Origin: Cyanobacteria bacterium RI_101 | GTDB taxonomy: Bacteria > Cyanobacteriota > Cyanobacteriia > Cyanobacteriales > Microcystaceae | Length of the DNA stretch: 64,000 nucleotides | NCBI GenBank assembly: GCA_016471375.1 | Contig: WGLZ01000015.1 | Location: 1-64,000 of the forward strand | Direction of reading: 5' to 3' | Shown: piece by piece, positions 1 through 9,025 of the stretch | How positions within the stretch are numbered: position 1 is the first letter of the stretch | Layout of the letters: each line of letters starts with the position of its first letter | Position numbers and translations under genes: made by a program | Notes under the pieces: generated by a model | Told to the model about the DNA's origin: nothing | Databases searched by the model: none | What the model saw: the letters and a program-made list of their open reading frames with translations, nothing else

Positions 1-9
1 CCTCGTTTT

Positions 10-91
10 GCCCCCCCAGCCCCCCAATTTTGGGGGGAGTTCGGAGCTTTTCTGAATTCAAAGTCCCCCAGAATTGGGGGATTTAGGGGGC
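10..91. repeat. C/G-rich inverted repeats, cyanobacterial REP/MITE-like
   Basis: CCCCCAATTTTGGGGG followed by TCCCCCAGAATTGGGGGATTTAGGGGG; a similar element lies at 49311-49350. Confidence 0.6.
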
Positions 92-274
92 GAGATCAGG
101 TTAATGGCAAAACCAAAGACTTGTGTGTACACCGTAGCTTTCTAAGGGGGGTTGGGGGGATCGTCATGGGATTGTGTTCACGACTCATCCGTAAATGCTA
201 TATCCGCTTCAACCGGGTTCTTAGCCCTTACACAATTGGCTACAATAGCCCTACACAAGCTACAAGGGAAAAGT

Positions 275-520
275 ATGTCTGAATTAAAAATCAGCATTAG
301 TGAAACTGCTCACAAAACTCTGCTAGCGCTCGTTGACTCCTCTGGAGATACCTTCCAAACAGTGTTAGACAAAGCCGTCGAAAATTATCGCAGATATGTT
401 TTTTTAGTTCAAGTGAATGAAGCCTTCGCCGCCTTAAGGAAGAATGAGACTTTATGGCAAGAGGAAATTTCTGAAAGGCAGACGTGGGAGCAAACTCTCG
501 CTGATGGAGTAGAAGAGTAG
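275..520 (+). CDS. MazE/PemI-like antitoxin (small protein upstream of MazF)
   Basis: In-frame ATG at 275 inside ORF 152..520 (MSELKISISETAHKTLLALVDSSGDTFQ...); stop overlaps the mazF-like GTG start. Confidence 0.6.
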   Translation: MSELKISISETAHKTLLALVDSSGDTFQTVLDKAVENYRRYVFLVQVNEAFAALRKNETLWQEEISERQTWEQTLADGVEE

Positions 521-861
521 TGGCAGAAATTACCAGAGGAGAAATATGGCTAGCAGACCTTAACCCAGTAAGGGGGCATGAACAGGCTGGTAAGCGTCCC
601 TGTTTAGTGATTTCAGTAAACCTTTTTAATCAGGGCACATCTGGTTTAGTTGTTGTTTTGCCAGTAACTTCTAAAGACAAAGGAATTCCTTTTCACATAA
701 AAGTGGAACCTCCAGAGGGAGGAGTGAAAATGCAAAGTTTTATTAAGTGCGAGGACGTAAGATCAATCTCCGTAGAACGAATTGAGAAGCGATGGGGAAC
801 TGTATCCTCAGAAACGCTGGCATTGGTTGAAGACAGACTGAGAATCTTAATGGGACTGTAA
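520..861 (+). CDS. MazF/PemK-family endoribonuclease toxin
   Basis: EITRGEIWLADLNPVRGHEQAGKRPCLVIS is the typical PemK/MazF N-terminus. Confidence 0.9.
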   Translation: MAEITRGEIWLADLNPVRGHEQAGKRPCLVISVNLFNQGTSGLVVVLPVTSKDKGIPFHIKVEPPEGGVKMQSFIKCEDVRSISVERIEKRWGTVSSETLALVEDRLRILMGL

Positions 862-931
862 TGAAGATAGTTTCACCAATTTGCGCTCCAAGCCCAGGTT
901 TTAGTGTGCATTCTTCCACTGTTCCAAATCT

Positions 932-956
932 CGTCTAGAAACAAACAATCTAGACG
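932..956. terminator. Perfect 8-bp inverted repeat downstream of the mazF-like gene
   Basis: CGTCTAGA-AACAAACAA-TCTAGACG; no strong T-run. Confidence 0.35.
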
Positions 957-971
957 GACTTCTCAATTTCG

Positions 972-1058
972 GCATAACGTTGCCCATCACCCGCCGCCAG
1001 TAACCTAGAATACCAACAGATAACCTTTCAACGGTCGGGTGCATGGGCGTTGTTAGAC
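972..1058 (-). other. Putative integron attC recombination site
   Basis: On the minus strand: GTCTAAC-AAC-GCCCATGCACCCGACCG ... CGGCGGGTGATGGGC-AAC-GTTATGC. Imperfect inverted arms with single extra bases; 87 bp; starts 4 nt after the DUF5615 stop. Confidence 0.75.
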
Positions 1059-1062
1059 CGCC

Positions 1063-1413
1063 TCACCACGGAAGATACTGAACTTGCCCTTCCAACTCTC
1101 CTTCCTGACTACACTCTACCAAGACAAGCACATCCTCAATAACCCGACCAATTAGAGCATCTGTGCTGATTTCGATCGCCCCTGGCATGAGCTGACCCTC
1201 CCTGACTCGATCGTAGGCATAACGAGTAATCGTAGCGACATCGTGAGTCAGCAAGACGCGCCCTTCTTGCGCTGCCCACTCTAAAACGGTTGGATCATCT
1301 TTGCTTGACAGCCCAACATCTTGCACACGAACAATATCAAGCGTTGGGTTAAGGCGAAATAATCCTCGGACGATCGTATTATCAAAGTTCTCGTCAGCCA
1401 GAAATTTCAACAT
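1063..1413 (-). CDS. DUF5615 PIN-like protein (putative toxin)
   Basis: MLKFLADENFDNTIVRGL...DVGLSSKDDPTVLEWAAQEGRVLLTHD is the typical DUF5615 pattern. Confidence 0.85.
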   Translation of the reverse strand: MLKFLADENFDNTIVRGLFRLNPTLDIVRVQDVGLSSKDDPTVLEWAAQEGRVLLTHDVATITRYAYDRVREGQLMPGAIEISTDALIGRVIEDVLVLVECSQEGELEGQVQYLPW

Positions 1414-1763
1414 TCCTCTTGCTCAGTTCTGCGGGCAAGAAGGCGATCTCGCAAGCCTTGTGGGTCGAATCTCGCTTGATTCATTTCACGAATCTCTTGC
1501 GATCTCTGTCGTCGCTGTTGCAGGTAAGCTTCCACTTGTAATTGGTGTTTGAGGTAGTAGGCGATCGTGGCATAAACATCAGCTAGACTAAGCGACGGAT
1601 AGCGGTAAACAATTTCCTCCGCCGTTGCCCCCTGATTAAAGACAGCAACCACAGTATCCAATGTCACACGAGTTTTCCCAACAAGGATCACACCATCCTC
1701 ATTTACCTTCAGAGGGACAGGTTCAGCCACAATTGCCAGTGTCATAAGTGTCCTCGGTCTCAC
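1407..1763 (-). CDS. DUF433 family protein (putative antitoxin)
   Basis: VRVTLDTVVAVFNQGATAEEIVYRYPSLSLADVYATIAYYLKH is the DUF433 signature; overlaps the DUF5615 start. Confidence 0.85.
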   Translation of the reverse strand: MRPRTLMTLAIVAEPVPLKVNEDGVILVGKTRVTLDTVVAVFNQGATAEEIVYRYPSLSLADVYATIAYYLKHQLQVEAYLQQRRQRSQEIREMNQARFDPQGLRDRLLARRTEQEEC

Positions 1764-1923
1764 TGCCTTAATGATAACAAACCTGCGTCTGCTCTGAAGA
1801 ATACTACTTCTTCATTCTGAAGTAGACATCATCAATATCGTCCTCTGTGCCGCCGTTCAAGCCAAACCGGCCCAAAGCCTGATTGGATAAGGGTTTAGAA
1901 AAATGTAAAGTTTTATTGCCGCC

Positions 1924-1998
1924 GCATAACACGCTTTTCCAATTCCAGTAAACTAAGTTACTGTAAGCCTCGCCGGGATTATCTCCTTGGCGTTATGC
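1924..1998. other. Putative second att site (attC-like or attI remnant)
   Basis: GCATAAC ... GTTATGC inverted 7-mers 75 bp apart, with internal hairpin CAGTAA-actaag-TTACTG. Confidence 0.45.
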
Positions 1999-2018
1999 CG
2001 CCCAACAGCGCCCTATGA

Positions 2019-2262
2019 CCGAACCAGCGCCGAAGCGAAAATTCCTCGATCCAGAACCAAGCCCTGTCGGCGCTGTTGTTTACCTACACATACCTATTAA
2101 ACCAACCCCTGAGCGAGTCCATTCAAGCCGTCCAAGCCAAACGCCCCAAGCGACTGCCCCTGTAGCGGCGCGATTCGTCGCCATCATCTCGACGAAAGCG
2201 TTATCCAAAAAGCCGTTAAAGCGGCCGTTCTTAAAGTCGGGAATGACTATAATCAGTGTTTG
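2019..2262 (+). pseudogene. Integron-integrase (IntI-like tyrosine recombinase) remnant, frameshifted and internally deleted
   Basis: Frame 2061: IQNQALSALLFTYTYLLNQPLSESIQAVQAKRPKRLPL*; then another frame from 2167: GAIRRHHLDESVIQKAVKAAVLKVG. These are recognisable IntI segments, normally separated by roughly 100+ residues. Confidence 0.75.
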
Positions 2263-2286
2263 AACCCCTCGTTTTCAGACTTCCCC

Positions 2287-3618
2287 GTGAGCGCCGCCAC
2301 TATCCAACCCGCTAAGATTAGCGCCGTCCTGCCGGAGTCCATCGCCGCCGAACTGGGTTTTGAGCCGGGGGACGCCCTAGTCCAGATCAATGGTCAAGCG
2401 CCGAGGGATTTGATCGACTACCAATTTCTCTGCGCGGATGAGTATTTGGAGTTAGAGGTTTTGGATCAACAGGGGCGCCGCCATTATTTAGAAATTGAGA
2501 AGGACTACGACGAAGATTTGGGGCTGGAGTTTGAGACGGCGCTGTTTGACGGTCTGATCCAATGCAATAACCGTTGTCCCTTTTGTTTTATCGACCAACA
2601 ACCCCCCGGACGGCGCCAGAGCCTCTATTTTAAAGACGACGACTATCGCCTCAGCTTTCTCTACGGCAGTTACCTGACCCTGACCAATTTAACGGAACGG
2701 GAATGGGAACGGATTGAAGCGCTCCGCCTATCGCCCCTCTACGTCTCCGTCCACGCCACGGCGCCGGAACTCCGTAGTCGCCTACTGAAAAATCCCCGGG
2801 CCGGTCAACTCCTAGGGCAATTGGCTTGGTTCCAGGAGCGGCGCTTGCAGATCCACGCCCAGGTGGTGGTCTGTCCCGGCGTTAACGACGGAGACCATTT
2901 GGAAAACACGCTTTTGGATTTAGCCCGTTTCCATCAGGGGGACATTCCGGCGGTGATTTCCGCGGCGGTGGTGCCGGTGGGGTTAACCCGCTTTCGTCCC
3001 CCGGAGGACGAGTTAATCCCCGTCACCCCGGCTAAAGCCCGGGAGGTGATTGCCCAGGTGCGGGCGCTCCAGCGCCGCTTTCAGTCCCAATTCCAAAGTC
3101 ACTTCGCTTGGCTGGCGGACGAGTGGTTTTTAATCGCCGGTCAGGACTTGCCCCCAGAGGAACATTACGAAGACTATCCCCAAATCGGCAACGGCGTCGG
3201 CTCCATTCGCCAATTTTTGCGGGAGTTTCAGCGCCAAGCCGAGGAAATGTTACCCCCCCGGATTACTCCCCCCCGGCGCTGGACCTGGGTGGTGGGGAAC
3301 GCCGTGGCCCAAGCTTTCGCGCCTTTGGTGGAACGTCTTAACCAAGTGGAGGGCTTAACCGTGACCCTAGCGGCGCTGAATAGTCTTTATTGGGGTCAGG
3401 AGATTACCGTGACGGGACTGTTAACGGGGCAGGATTTAATCCATCACCTGCAAGAGCAAGAGTTAGGGGACGGGATTTTATTTCCCAGTTTGATGTTGAA
3501 ACCCGGCGAAGATCGCTTTTTGGACGATTCCACTGTGGCGGAAGTGGCCGAAACCCTAGGGGTTCCCCTCTATCCCGCGGAAAGTATCGCGGCCCTATTA
3601 CAGTTAATGGTTGAGTAA
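2287..3618 (+). CDS. Cyanobacterial TIGR03279/DUF512-type PDZ-radical SAM protein
   Basis: PAKISAVLPESIAAELGFEPGDALVQING (PDZ) and CNNRCPFCFIDQQPPG radical SAM Cys motif. GTG at 2287 preferred over TTG 2260. Confidence 0.9.
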   Translation: MSAATIQPAKISAVLPESIAAELGFEPGDALVQINGQAPRDLIDYQFLCADEYLELEVLDQQGRRHYLEIEKDYDEDLGLEFETALFDGLIQCNNRCPFCFIDQQPPGRRQSLYFKDDDYRLSFLYGSYLTLTNLTEREWERIEALRLSPLYVSVHATAPELRSRLLKNPRAGQLLGQLAWFQERRLQIHAQVVVCPGVNDGDHLENTLLDLARFHQGDIPAVISAAVVPVGLTRFRPPEDELIPVTPAKAREVIAQVRALQRRFQSQFQSHFAWLADEWFLIAGQDLPPEEHYEDYPQIGNGVGSIRQFLREFQRQAEEMLPPRITPPRRWTWVVGNAVAQAFAPLVERLNQVEGLTVTLAALNSLYWGQEITVTGLLTGQDLIHHLQEQELGDGILFPSLMLKPGEDRFLDDSTVAEVAETLGVPLYPAESIAALLQLMVE

Positions 3619-3855
3619 ACTTTCGGCGCCGCCTCGGTTTCCAGATCCGAGTACAACATCAAGCGTATTCCCCCCTGTGACTTATCGTTACGGAACGATT
3701 GGGGGCAGTTGCTCTGGCCTTGGATATAATGGAAGACAGAAGCGCGAAACCCAACTTGACCACCGCCACCTTTGGGAGATTGTGGGTTCAGAGAGAATTG
3801 AGCAAGACCATCCTAGGTCGCAAAGTTAGGACAGGATTTCACAAGGAAGGAAAAC

Positions 3856-4581
3856 ATGAAGCCACAACACTGGGGGTTTACCAACCCAATCGTCTCGCCG
3901 CTTTACAGCGCCCCCCCACTCCTTTTGAGGGATATGCGGGTTCAGTTGGTTGTTTACGAAACCGACATCGATAATGTGAAGCGCCTGATCCCCGATCCCC
4001 TGGAGGTGCGAACCAACAAAGTTATCACCTGGATATCTGAGTTTGAGCTGGGAGCCACCCAGGGCGGATTCAAGGAAATGGCAATTTACGTCCAGGTTAA
4101 GTACAAAGACTATGAAGGGGATTACGAGCCATTCCTCTATGTCAACAGCCCCGTGCCTTTGACCGCCGGACGAGAAATTTGGGGGTATCAAAAGAAAATG
4201 GCGGCAATAAGCCTGACCCTCGAACAGGAGGCGGTAATCGGCAAAGTGACTCGGCTTGACCATCAGATTTTGAAGACGTTGGTTGTGCCGGAGTATGAGG
4301 CCAAAAGATCTGACATTCCTTGGAGTCGGGACGGCGTGTTCTCGCTGAAATATATTCCCAGCGCCGAGGAAAACGGGGAACCGCTACGGGAACTGGTGTT
4401 GACGGAAGGCAAGTTTACAGTCCAGGAAGGCAAGTTCTTTGGCGGACTCGCCTCCGCGCTCCAGGAACGCTCGGAAATCGATCCCACGTACCTGCTGGAG
4501 CCAAAAAGTATTCTTGGCGGCTTCTTTGGACAGGGAGAGTTATTTCTGCCCTTCGGCAAGATCGTGCATGACTATAAATAG
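3856..4581 (+). CDS. Acetoacetate decarboxylase family protein
   Basis: Family-typical GREIWGYQKKMA segment and overall ADC-like sequence. Confidence 0.8.
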   Translation: MKPQHWGFTNPIVSPLYSAPPLLLRDMRVQLVVYETDIDNVKRLIPDPLEVRTNKVITWISEFELGATQGGFKEMAIYVQVKYKDYEGDYEPFLYVNSPVPLTAGREIWGYQKKMAAISLTLEQEAVIGKVTRLDHQILKTLVVPEYEAKRSDIPWSRDGVFSLKYIPSAEENGEPLRELVLTEGKFTVQEGKFFGGLASALQERSEIDPTYLLEPKSILGGFFGQGELFLPFGKIVHDYK

Positions 4582-4726
4582 CGGACACGAATCAAAGAGA
4601 AACAACCGCTCGAAGTTTCTCGCCAATTGGCTTAAATTGGACGACTAAAAATTATGACCGCCAGCCCCCTACCTAGGGGGTTTATCATTTTGGAGGAAAG
4701 AGCCTTATCTCCCAGTAAAATCCTCT

Positions 4727-6892
4727 ATGGTCTGGTCTCGACGTCAGTTCCTCCTCTTCCTCGGCGCTAGCGCCGCCCTCGCGCCCCAGGCGTTACCCAA
4801 GGCCGTTGCGGCTCAGCAGGGCGCCCGCTTTAGCGACTTTACCCCCATTCCTTACCCCCTGCCCCTACCGACGGATCGGCTGACCCCGGCCCAACAACAG
4901 CGCCGACTGGCTCAGTTTACCGTCGCGGACGATTTGGTTTTGCCCGAGGGCTTTGGCTACGAGATTTTGGCCCAGTGGGGCGATCCCCTCGGGGAAAGTT
5001 GGTTTGGCTATAACAATGATTATTTGGCGCTGGTGGAAACGGGAGACCAGGCCTGGTTAACGGTGAATTTTGAGTATATTAGCCTGCTCCCTTGGCGTCA
5101 GGGCTACGAGGCGGCGCTGGGGAAATCCCTGCCCTTCGACGAGGCGCAAACGGCCCTAGCGCCACAAAAAGGCGCCGTTAACGCCTTCGCCCTAGCGGAA
5201 ACCGACCCCCTCAAAGCTCAAATTCGCCTCATCGCCGAGGCGGGTCTGCTGGATTTAGGCGTGGGGGTTCTGCCTTTGGAAAAAACGCCCCAAGGATCTT
5301 GGCAAAAACGAGCCGCCCCCCAAGCCCGCCGGATTACGGGTCTTTCGGGTTACGCCGGGGGCGGGTATCTGACGGCCACGGGCCCCGGCGCCGAAGTTTT
5401 TAACAACAAAAATAAACAGGGCTACGACGACGGTTTAGGCAACCGGATTATCGGCACCTTCGCCAACTGCGCCGGGGGAACCACCCCCTGGGGCACGGTG
5501 CTCAGCGCCGAGGAAAATTTTCAGGACCAAACGCCGGAGGCGGTTTATAGCGACGGCTCTGCGGTCGCTCCCGGCGCTCTGCCCTTCCGGTTAACGGAGC
5601 GGAGTTTAGGGGGGCTGGGGAATGTCTTTGGACTGGCGGGCAATAAATACGGTTGGATGGTGGAAATCGATCCCAGTAATCCCCAGGATTACGGCAAAAA
5701 ACACACTTGGCTGGGGCGCTTTCGCCACGAAGCCGTGTCCGTCCGGGCGGAGGCGGGGCGGCCCCTAGCGGTTTATTCCGGTTGCGACCGTCGCAGTGGG
5801 CATTTCTATAAATTCGTCTCCGCCGAGCCGGTAACCAATCCTGAAAGTAAAGACAATTCTCGCCTCTTTGAAAGCGGGCGACTCTATGGCGCTCGCTTTA
5901 ACCCCGACGGGACGGGGGAATGGATCGCCCTAGCGCCGGACACTCCGGTGCGACCGATTTTGCCCAGTCAGATCGCCGTCGTTAAACCGGAGGAAGCGGT
6001 AGTGTATCTGCCCCATTCCGACCGAACCCAACCCGGGCCCGAAGCCTTTTTGACCGATCAAGCCGTTCAGGATTACGCCCGGCGTTTTCAGACCCTGGGC
6101 GACCTCTACCCCGGCGGGAATCCCCAGGGAGCCATTCTCATCGACGCCCACCTGGCGGCCAACGCCGTCGGCGTGACTCCCACCGCCCGCCCGGAAGATA
6201 CCGAGTTACTAGCAGACGGCAGTGTCGTTATCGCCTTTACCTCCGGTTGGCCCGACCCCGAGGACGGCGGTTGCGACCGTCGTATTTTCCGAGGCCCCCA
6301 GGGAGAGACGCCCTACGAATGCGGCTGGATTCTCAAACTTCAGGAAGACGACAACCGCCCCGAAGCTCGGCGCTTTCGCTGGCAAATTTTGGCCGCGGGG
6401 GGCGAACCCCAGGAGGGCGGGCTGGGCTTCTCCAATCCTGATAACCTAGCGCTGGACGGTTTTGGCGACCTTTGGATGGTGACGGATATTTCCACAAGCA
6501 AGCTGAATCAGCCCTTCCAGCGCCGGGAGGACAGTAACAGTTTGGGCACCGTCGGCGCTTTTGGCAATAATTCCCTCTGGTATCTGCCCCTACGGGGGCC
6601 GCAAGCAGGTCAAGCTCTACCCTTCGCCCTCGGGCCCATGGAAAGCGAACTGACGGGGCCGGTCTTTAGCCGGGATCAGCAGACCCTTTTCCTGGCGGTG
6701 CAACACCCCGGCGAAGCCAAGGGAACCCGCAAGGACGGCGCTAGCCAAACCGCGACCTTTCCCCTAGTGGCTGGCAACGGCGCCGTCTTTAACCAAGAGC
6801 GAACCGTTCCCCAGGGTTCCAACTGGCCCGGCGGTCAAGCTAACCAACCGCCCCGCCCGGCGGTGGCGCTCATTCGTCGCCTCGGCGCTTAA
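4727..6892 (+). CDS. PhoX-family (DUF839) alkaline phosphatase-like protein, Tat-exported
   Basis: Twin-arginine SRRQFLLFLGASAAL; GGGTTPWGTVLSAEENF and GRFRHEAVSV PhoX motifs. Confidence 0.9.
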   Translation: MVWSRRQFLLFLGASAALAPQALPKAVAAQQGARFSDFTPIPYPLPLPTDRLTPAQQQRRLAQFTVADDLVLPEGFGYEILAQWGDPLGESWFGYNNDYLALVETGDQAWLTVNFEYISLLPWRQGYEAALGKSLPFDEAQTALAPQKGAVNAFALAETDPLKAQIRLIAEAGLLDLGVGVLPLEKTPQGSWQKRAAPQARRITGLSGYAGGGYLTATGPGAEVFNNKNKQGYDDGLGNRIIGTFANCAGGTTPWGTVLSAEENFQDQTPEAVYSDGSAVAPGALPFRLTERSLGGLGNVFGLAGNKYGWMVEIDPSNPQDYGKKHTWLGRFRHEAVSVRAEAGRPLAVYSGCDRRSGHFYKFVSAEPVTNPESKDNSRLFESGRLYGARFNPDGTGEWIALAPDTPVRPILPSQIAVVKPEEAVVYLPHSDRTQPGPEAFLTDQAVQDYARRFQTLGDLYPGGNPQGAILIDAHLAANAVGVTPTARPEDTELLADGSVVIAFTSGWPDPEDGGCDRRIFRGPQGETPYECGWILKLQEDDNRPEARRFRWQILAAGGEPQEGGLGFSNPDNLALDGFGDLWMVTDISTSKLNQPFQRREDSNSLGTVGAFGNNSLWYLPLRGPQAGQALPFALGPMESELTGPVFSRDQQTLFLAVQHPGEAKGTRKDGASQTATFPLVAGNGAVFNQERTVPQGSNWPGGQANQPPRPAVALIRRLGA

Positions 6893-6907
6893 CCTCTTCC
6901 CTCCCCC

Positions 6908-7579
6908 ATGCAAGACTCCTACCTCCGCCTTAATCTCGCGCCCTACATCGACCACGCCCTCCTCGATCCCGGCGCCGGCCCCGCCGAAGTGGACATCGCC
7001 TGTCGGCAGACGGAGCATCACCGCTTCGCCTGCCTCTGCGTCTATCCCTGGGCCGTGACCCAGGCGGTGGAATTCCTCCGGCCCAAAAATATCCCCGTTT
7101 GCGCCGTCATCGGTTTTCCCAGCGGCGGCAGCGCCAGTCAAACCAAGCTTTTTGAAGCCCAACTCGCCGCGGAACAGGGGGCGACGGAACTGGACGCGGT
7201 CATTAATTTAGGGTTATTAAAGGCAGGACAAACCGAAGCGGTCTATGCCGAAATGGCCCAAATTGTCGAGGAAACCGGGCTAACGGTCAAAGCCATTTTA
7301 GAAATGGGCCGGTTAACCCAAGCGGAAACCCAACTGGCCGCCGAAATTTGCCTCGACGCCGGAGTCAGTTTCCTCAAAACCCACACCGGCTGGTTTGGCG
7401 GCGCTGCCCCGGCGGACGTGAAGTTTTTAGCTCAGCTCACTCAGGGACGAGTCGGCGTCAAAGCCGCCGGCGGCATTCGCGCCTTGGAACAAGCCGCGGC
7501 CCTAATCGAAGCCGGCGCCACCCGTTTAGGCACCTCCCGGGGCGTCGACCTCCTTCGACAACAACAGGAACTAGACTAG
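6908..7579 (+). CDS. deoC: Deoxyribose-phosphate aldolase
   Basis: [33 protein letters not shown] motifs. Confidence 0.95.
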   Translation: MQDSYLRLNLAPYIDHALLDPGAGPAEVDIACRQTEHHRFACLCVYPWAVTQAVEFLRPKNIPVCAVIGFPSGGSASQTKLFEAQLAAEQGATELDAVINLGLLKAGQTEAVYAEMAQIVEETGLTVKAILEMGRLTQAETQLAAEICLDAGVSFLKTHTGWFGGAAPADVKFLAQLTQGRVGVKAAGGIRALEQAAALIEAGATRLGTSRGVDLLRQQQELD

Positions 7580-7632
7580 CGGCCCCTGAGCAACGCCGAA
7601 GAGCGCCGCCTCCCACTCCTCCCTTTTCTCCC

Positions 7633-8865
7633 ATGCCCGTCGATATCGTCCTCCTCTCCAACGGCCCCGGCGAAGTGACCACTTGGGTTCGTCCCGTCGC
7701 TCAGGCGCTCCGGCAAAAGCTCGGAGAAGACCGGGAACAAGCTCGTATTTCCTTACTGCTCTCCCCCTGTCCCCACGCGATGGGAAACGAAGGGGATGTG
7801 GCGCGGCGCTATGGGGATATTGACCGAGTTCAAGACAGCGCCGATTTTTTTCGCTTTCTGTTAACCGGGAAAACCGCCGAGAATTGGGACTGGCGCCGAC
7901 GGGGGGTCGTGGTCTTTTTAGGGGGAGACCAGTTCTACGCCCTCTGGGCGGGCAAGCGCCTGGGGTACAAAACGGTAGTTTACGCCGAATGGGAAGCCCG
8001 CTGGAGCGGCTGGATCGACGCCTTTGGGGTTATGGGGAGCGCCGTTATCGAAAAAATGCCGCCTCCATATCGAAGCAAGGCCCGGATCGTGGGGGATCTG
8101 ATGGCGGATCTAGCGCCGCGGGAAGAGACGGAGGATAACCAGAGACCCCGTATTGGCCTCTTTCCGGGATCTAAACCCTTTAAATTAGCCCAGGGCGCTC
8201 CTTTGGCGCTGGCCGCCGCCGCGGAGTTAGCCCAATCGCTAGAGAAAGAAACCTGTCCCCGTTTTCAGTTATTTCTGGCGCCGACGGTGAATCTGGAAAC
8301 CTTGGCCCGGTACGCCGATCCGGCTTTTAATCCTTTGGCGGAAACCTTAACCCAACTAAAACTCGACCCCCGGCCCCATTTCCCCCTCCCCAACGGCGCC
8401 GCGGCGGAGATTGTGACCCAGTTCCCCGCCGAGGAACTGATGAAGGGGTTAGCCTTTGCTATTACCACCGTCGGCGCTAATACCGCCCAACTGGGGGCGC
8501 TGGGGGTGCCCATGTTAGTCCTTCTCCCGACCCAGCATTTGGAGAGTATGAAGCTCTGGGACGGGTTGCCGGGGTTGTTAACCCGACTGCCGGGGGTGGG
8601 GAGCGTCCTGGCCCGTTGGATTAACGCTAGGATTCTGCGACAAAAGAAACTCTACGCCTGGCCCAACCTCTGGGCCGGTCGGGAAATTGTGCCGGAATGG
8701 TTGGGAGAAATTACCCCCGGCGCCGTGGCCCAACAGGCGCGGGACTGGTTGACCCATCCCGAAAAATTAGCCTTCATCAGCGCCGAGTTAAAAAAAGTTA
8801 GGGGCCCCGCCGGCGCCGCTCGGAAGTTAGCGGCTCTGGTGATTCAGGTGTTGGAGGATGTTTAA
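7633..8865 (+). CDS. Lipid-A-disaccharide synthase-related protein
   Basis: MPVDIVLLSNGPGEVTTWVRPVAQAL..., LpxB-like glycosyltransferase; ATG at 7633. Confidence 0.8.
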   Translation: MPVDIVLLSNGPGEVTTWVRPVAQALRQKLGEDREQARISLLLSPCPHAMGNEGDVARRYGDIDRVQDSADFFRFLLTGKTAENWDWRRRGVVVFLGGDQFYALWAGKRLGYKTVVYAEWEARWSGWIDAFGVMGSAVIEKMPPPYRSKARIVGDLMADLAPREETEDNQRPRIGLFPGSKPFKLAQGAPLALAAAAELAQSLEKETCPRFQLFLAPTVNLETLARYADPAFNPLAETLTQLKLDPRPHFPLPNGAAAEIVTQFPAEELMKGLAFAITTVGANTAQLGALGVPMLVLLPTQHLESMKLWDGLPGLLTRLPGVGSVLARWINARILRQKKLYAWPNLWAGREIVPEWLGEITPGAVAQQARDWLTHPEKLAFISAELKKVRGPAGAARKLAALVIQVLEDV

Positions 8866-9013
8866 CGAGGAGGGACTTCCATTGTCGGAGTGGGGGTTGA
8901 GAGCAATTTGCGGAGAGGGCGAGGGGAGCCGCCAAACCCTCAATAACCGTGTCGTAATTAACAGTTTATCGGCGCTCTTCGGGTTAGAACCTAGGATTGA
9001 CTGTCCATTGCCC

Positions 9014-9025
9014 CTAGGCGCCTAG
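9014..9025. promoter_or_regulatory. 12-bp perfect palindrome abutting a start codon
   Basis: CTAGGCGCCTAG directly before ATG 9026. Confidence 0.4.

Noticed and set aside
2015-2263. 82-aa ORF as a protein-coding gene
   Set aside because: Integrase similarity is in the other two frames; the listed frame looks like noise through an intI remnant
3619-3855. Short ORFs between the radical SAM and ADC-family genes
   Set aside because: Low-information overlapping frames; likely promoter/leader (TATAAT near 3722) rather than coding
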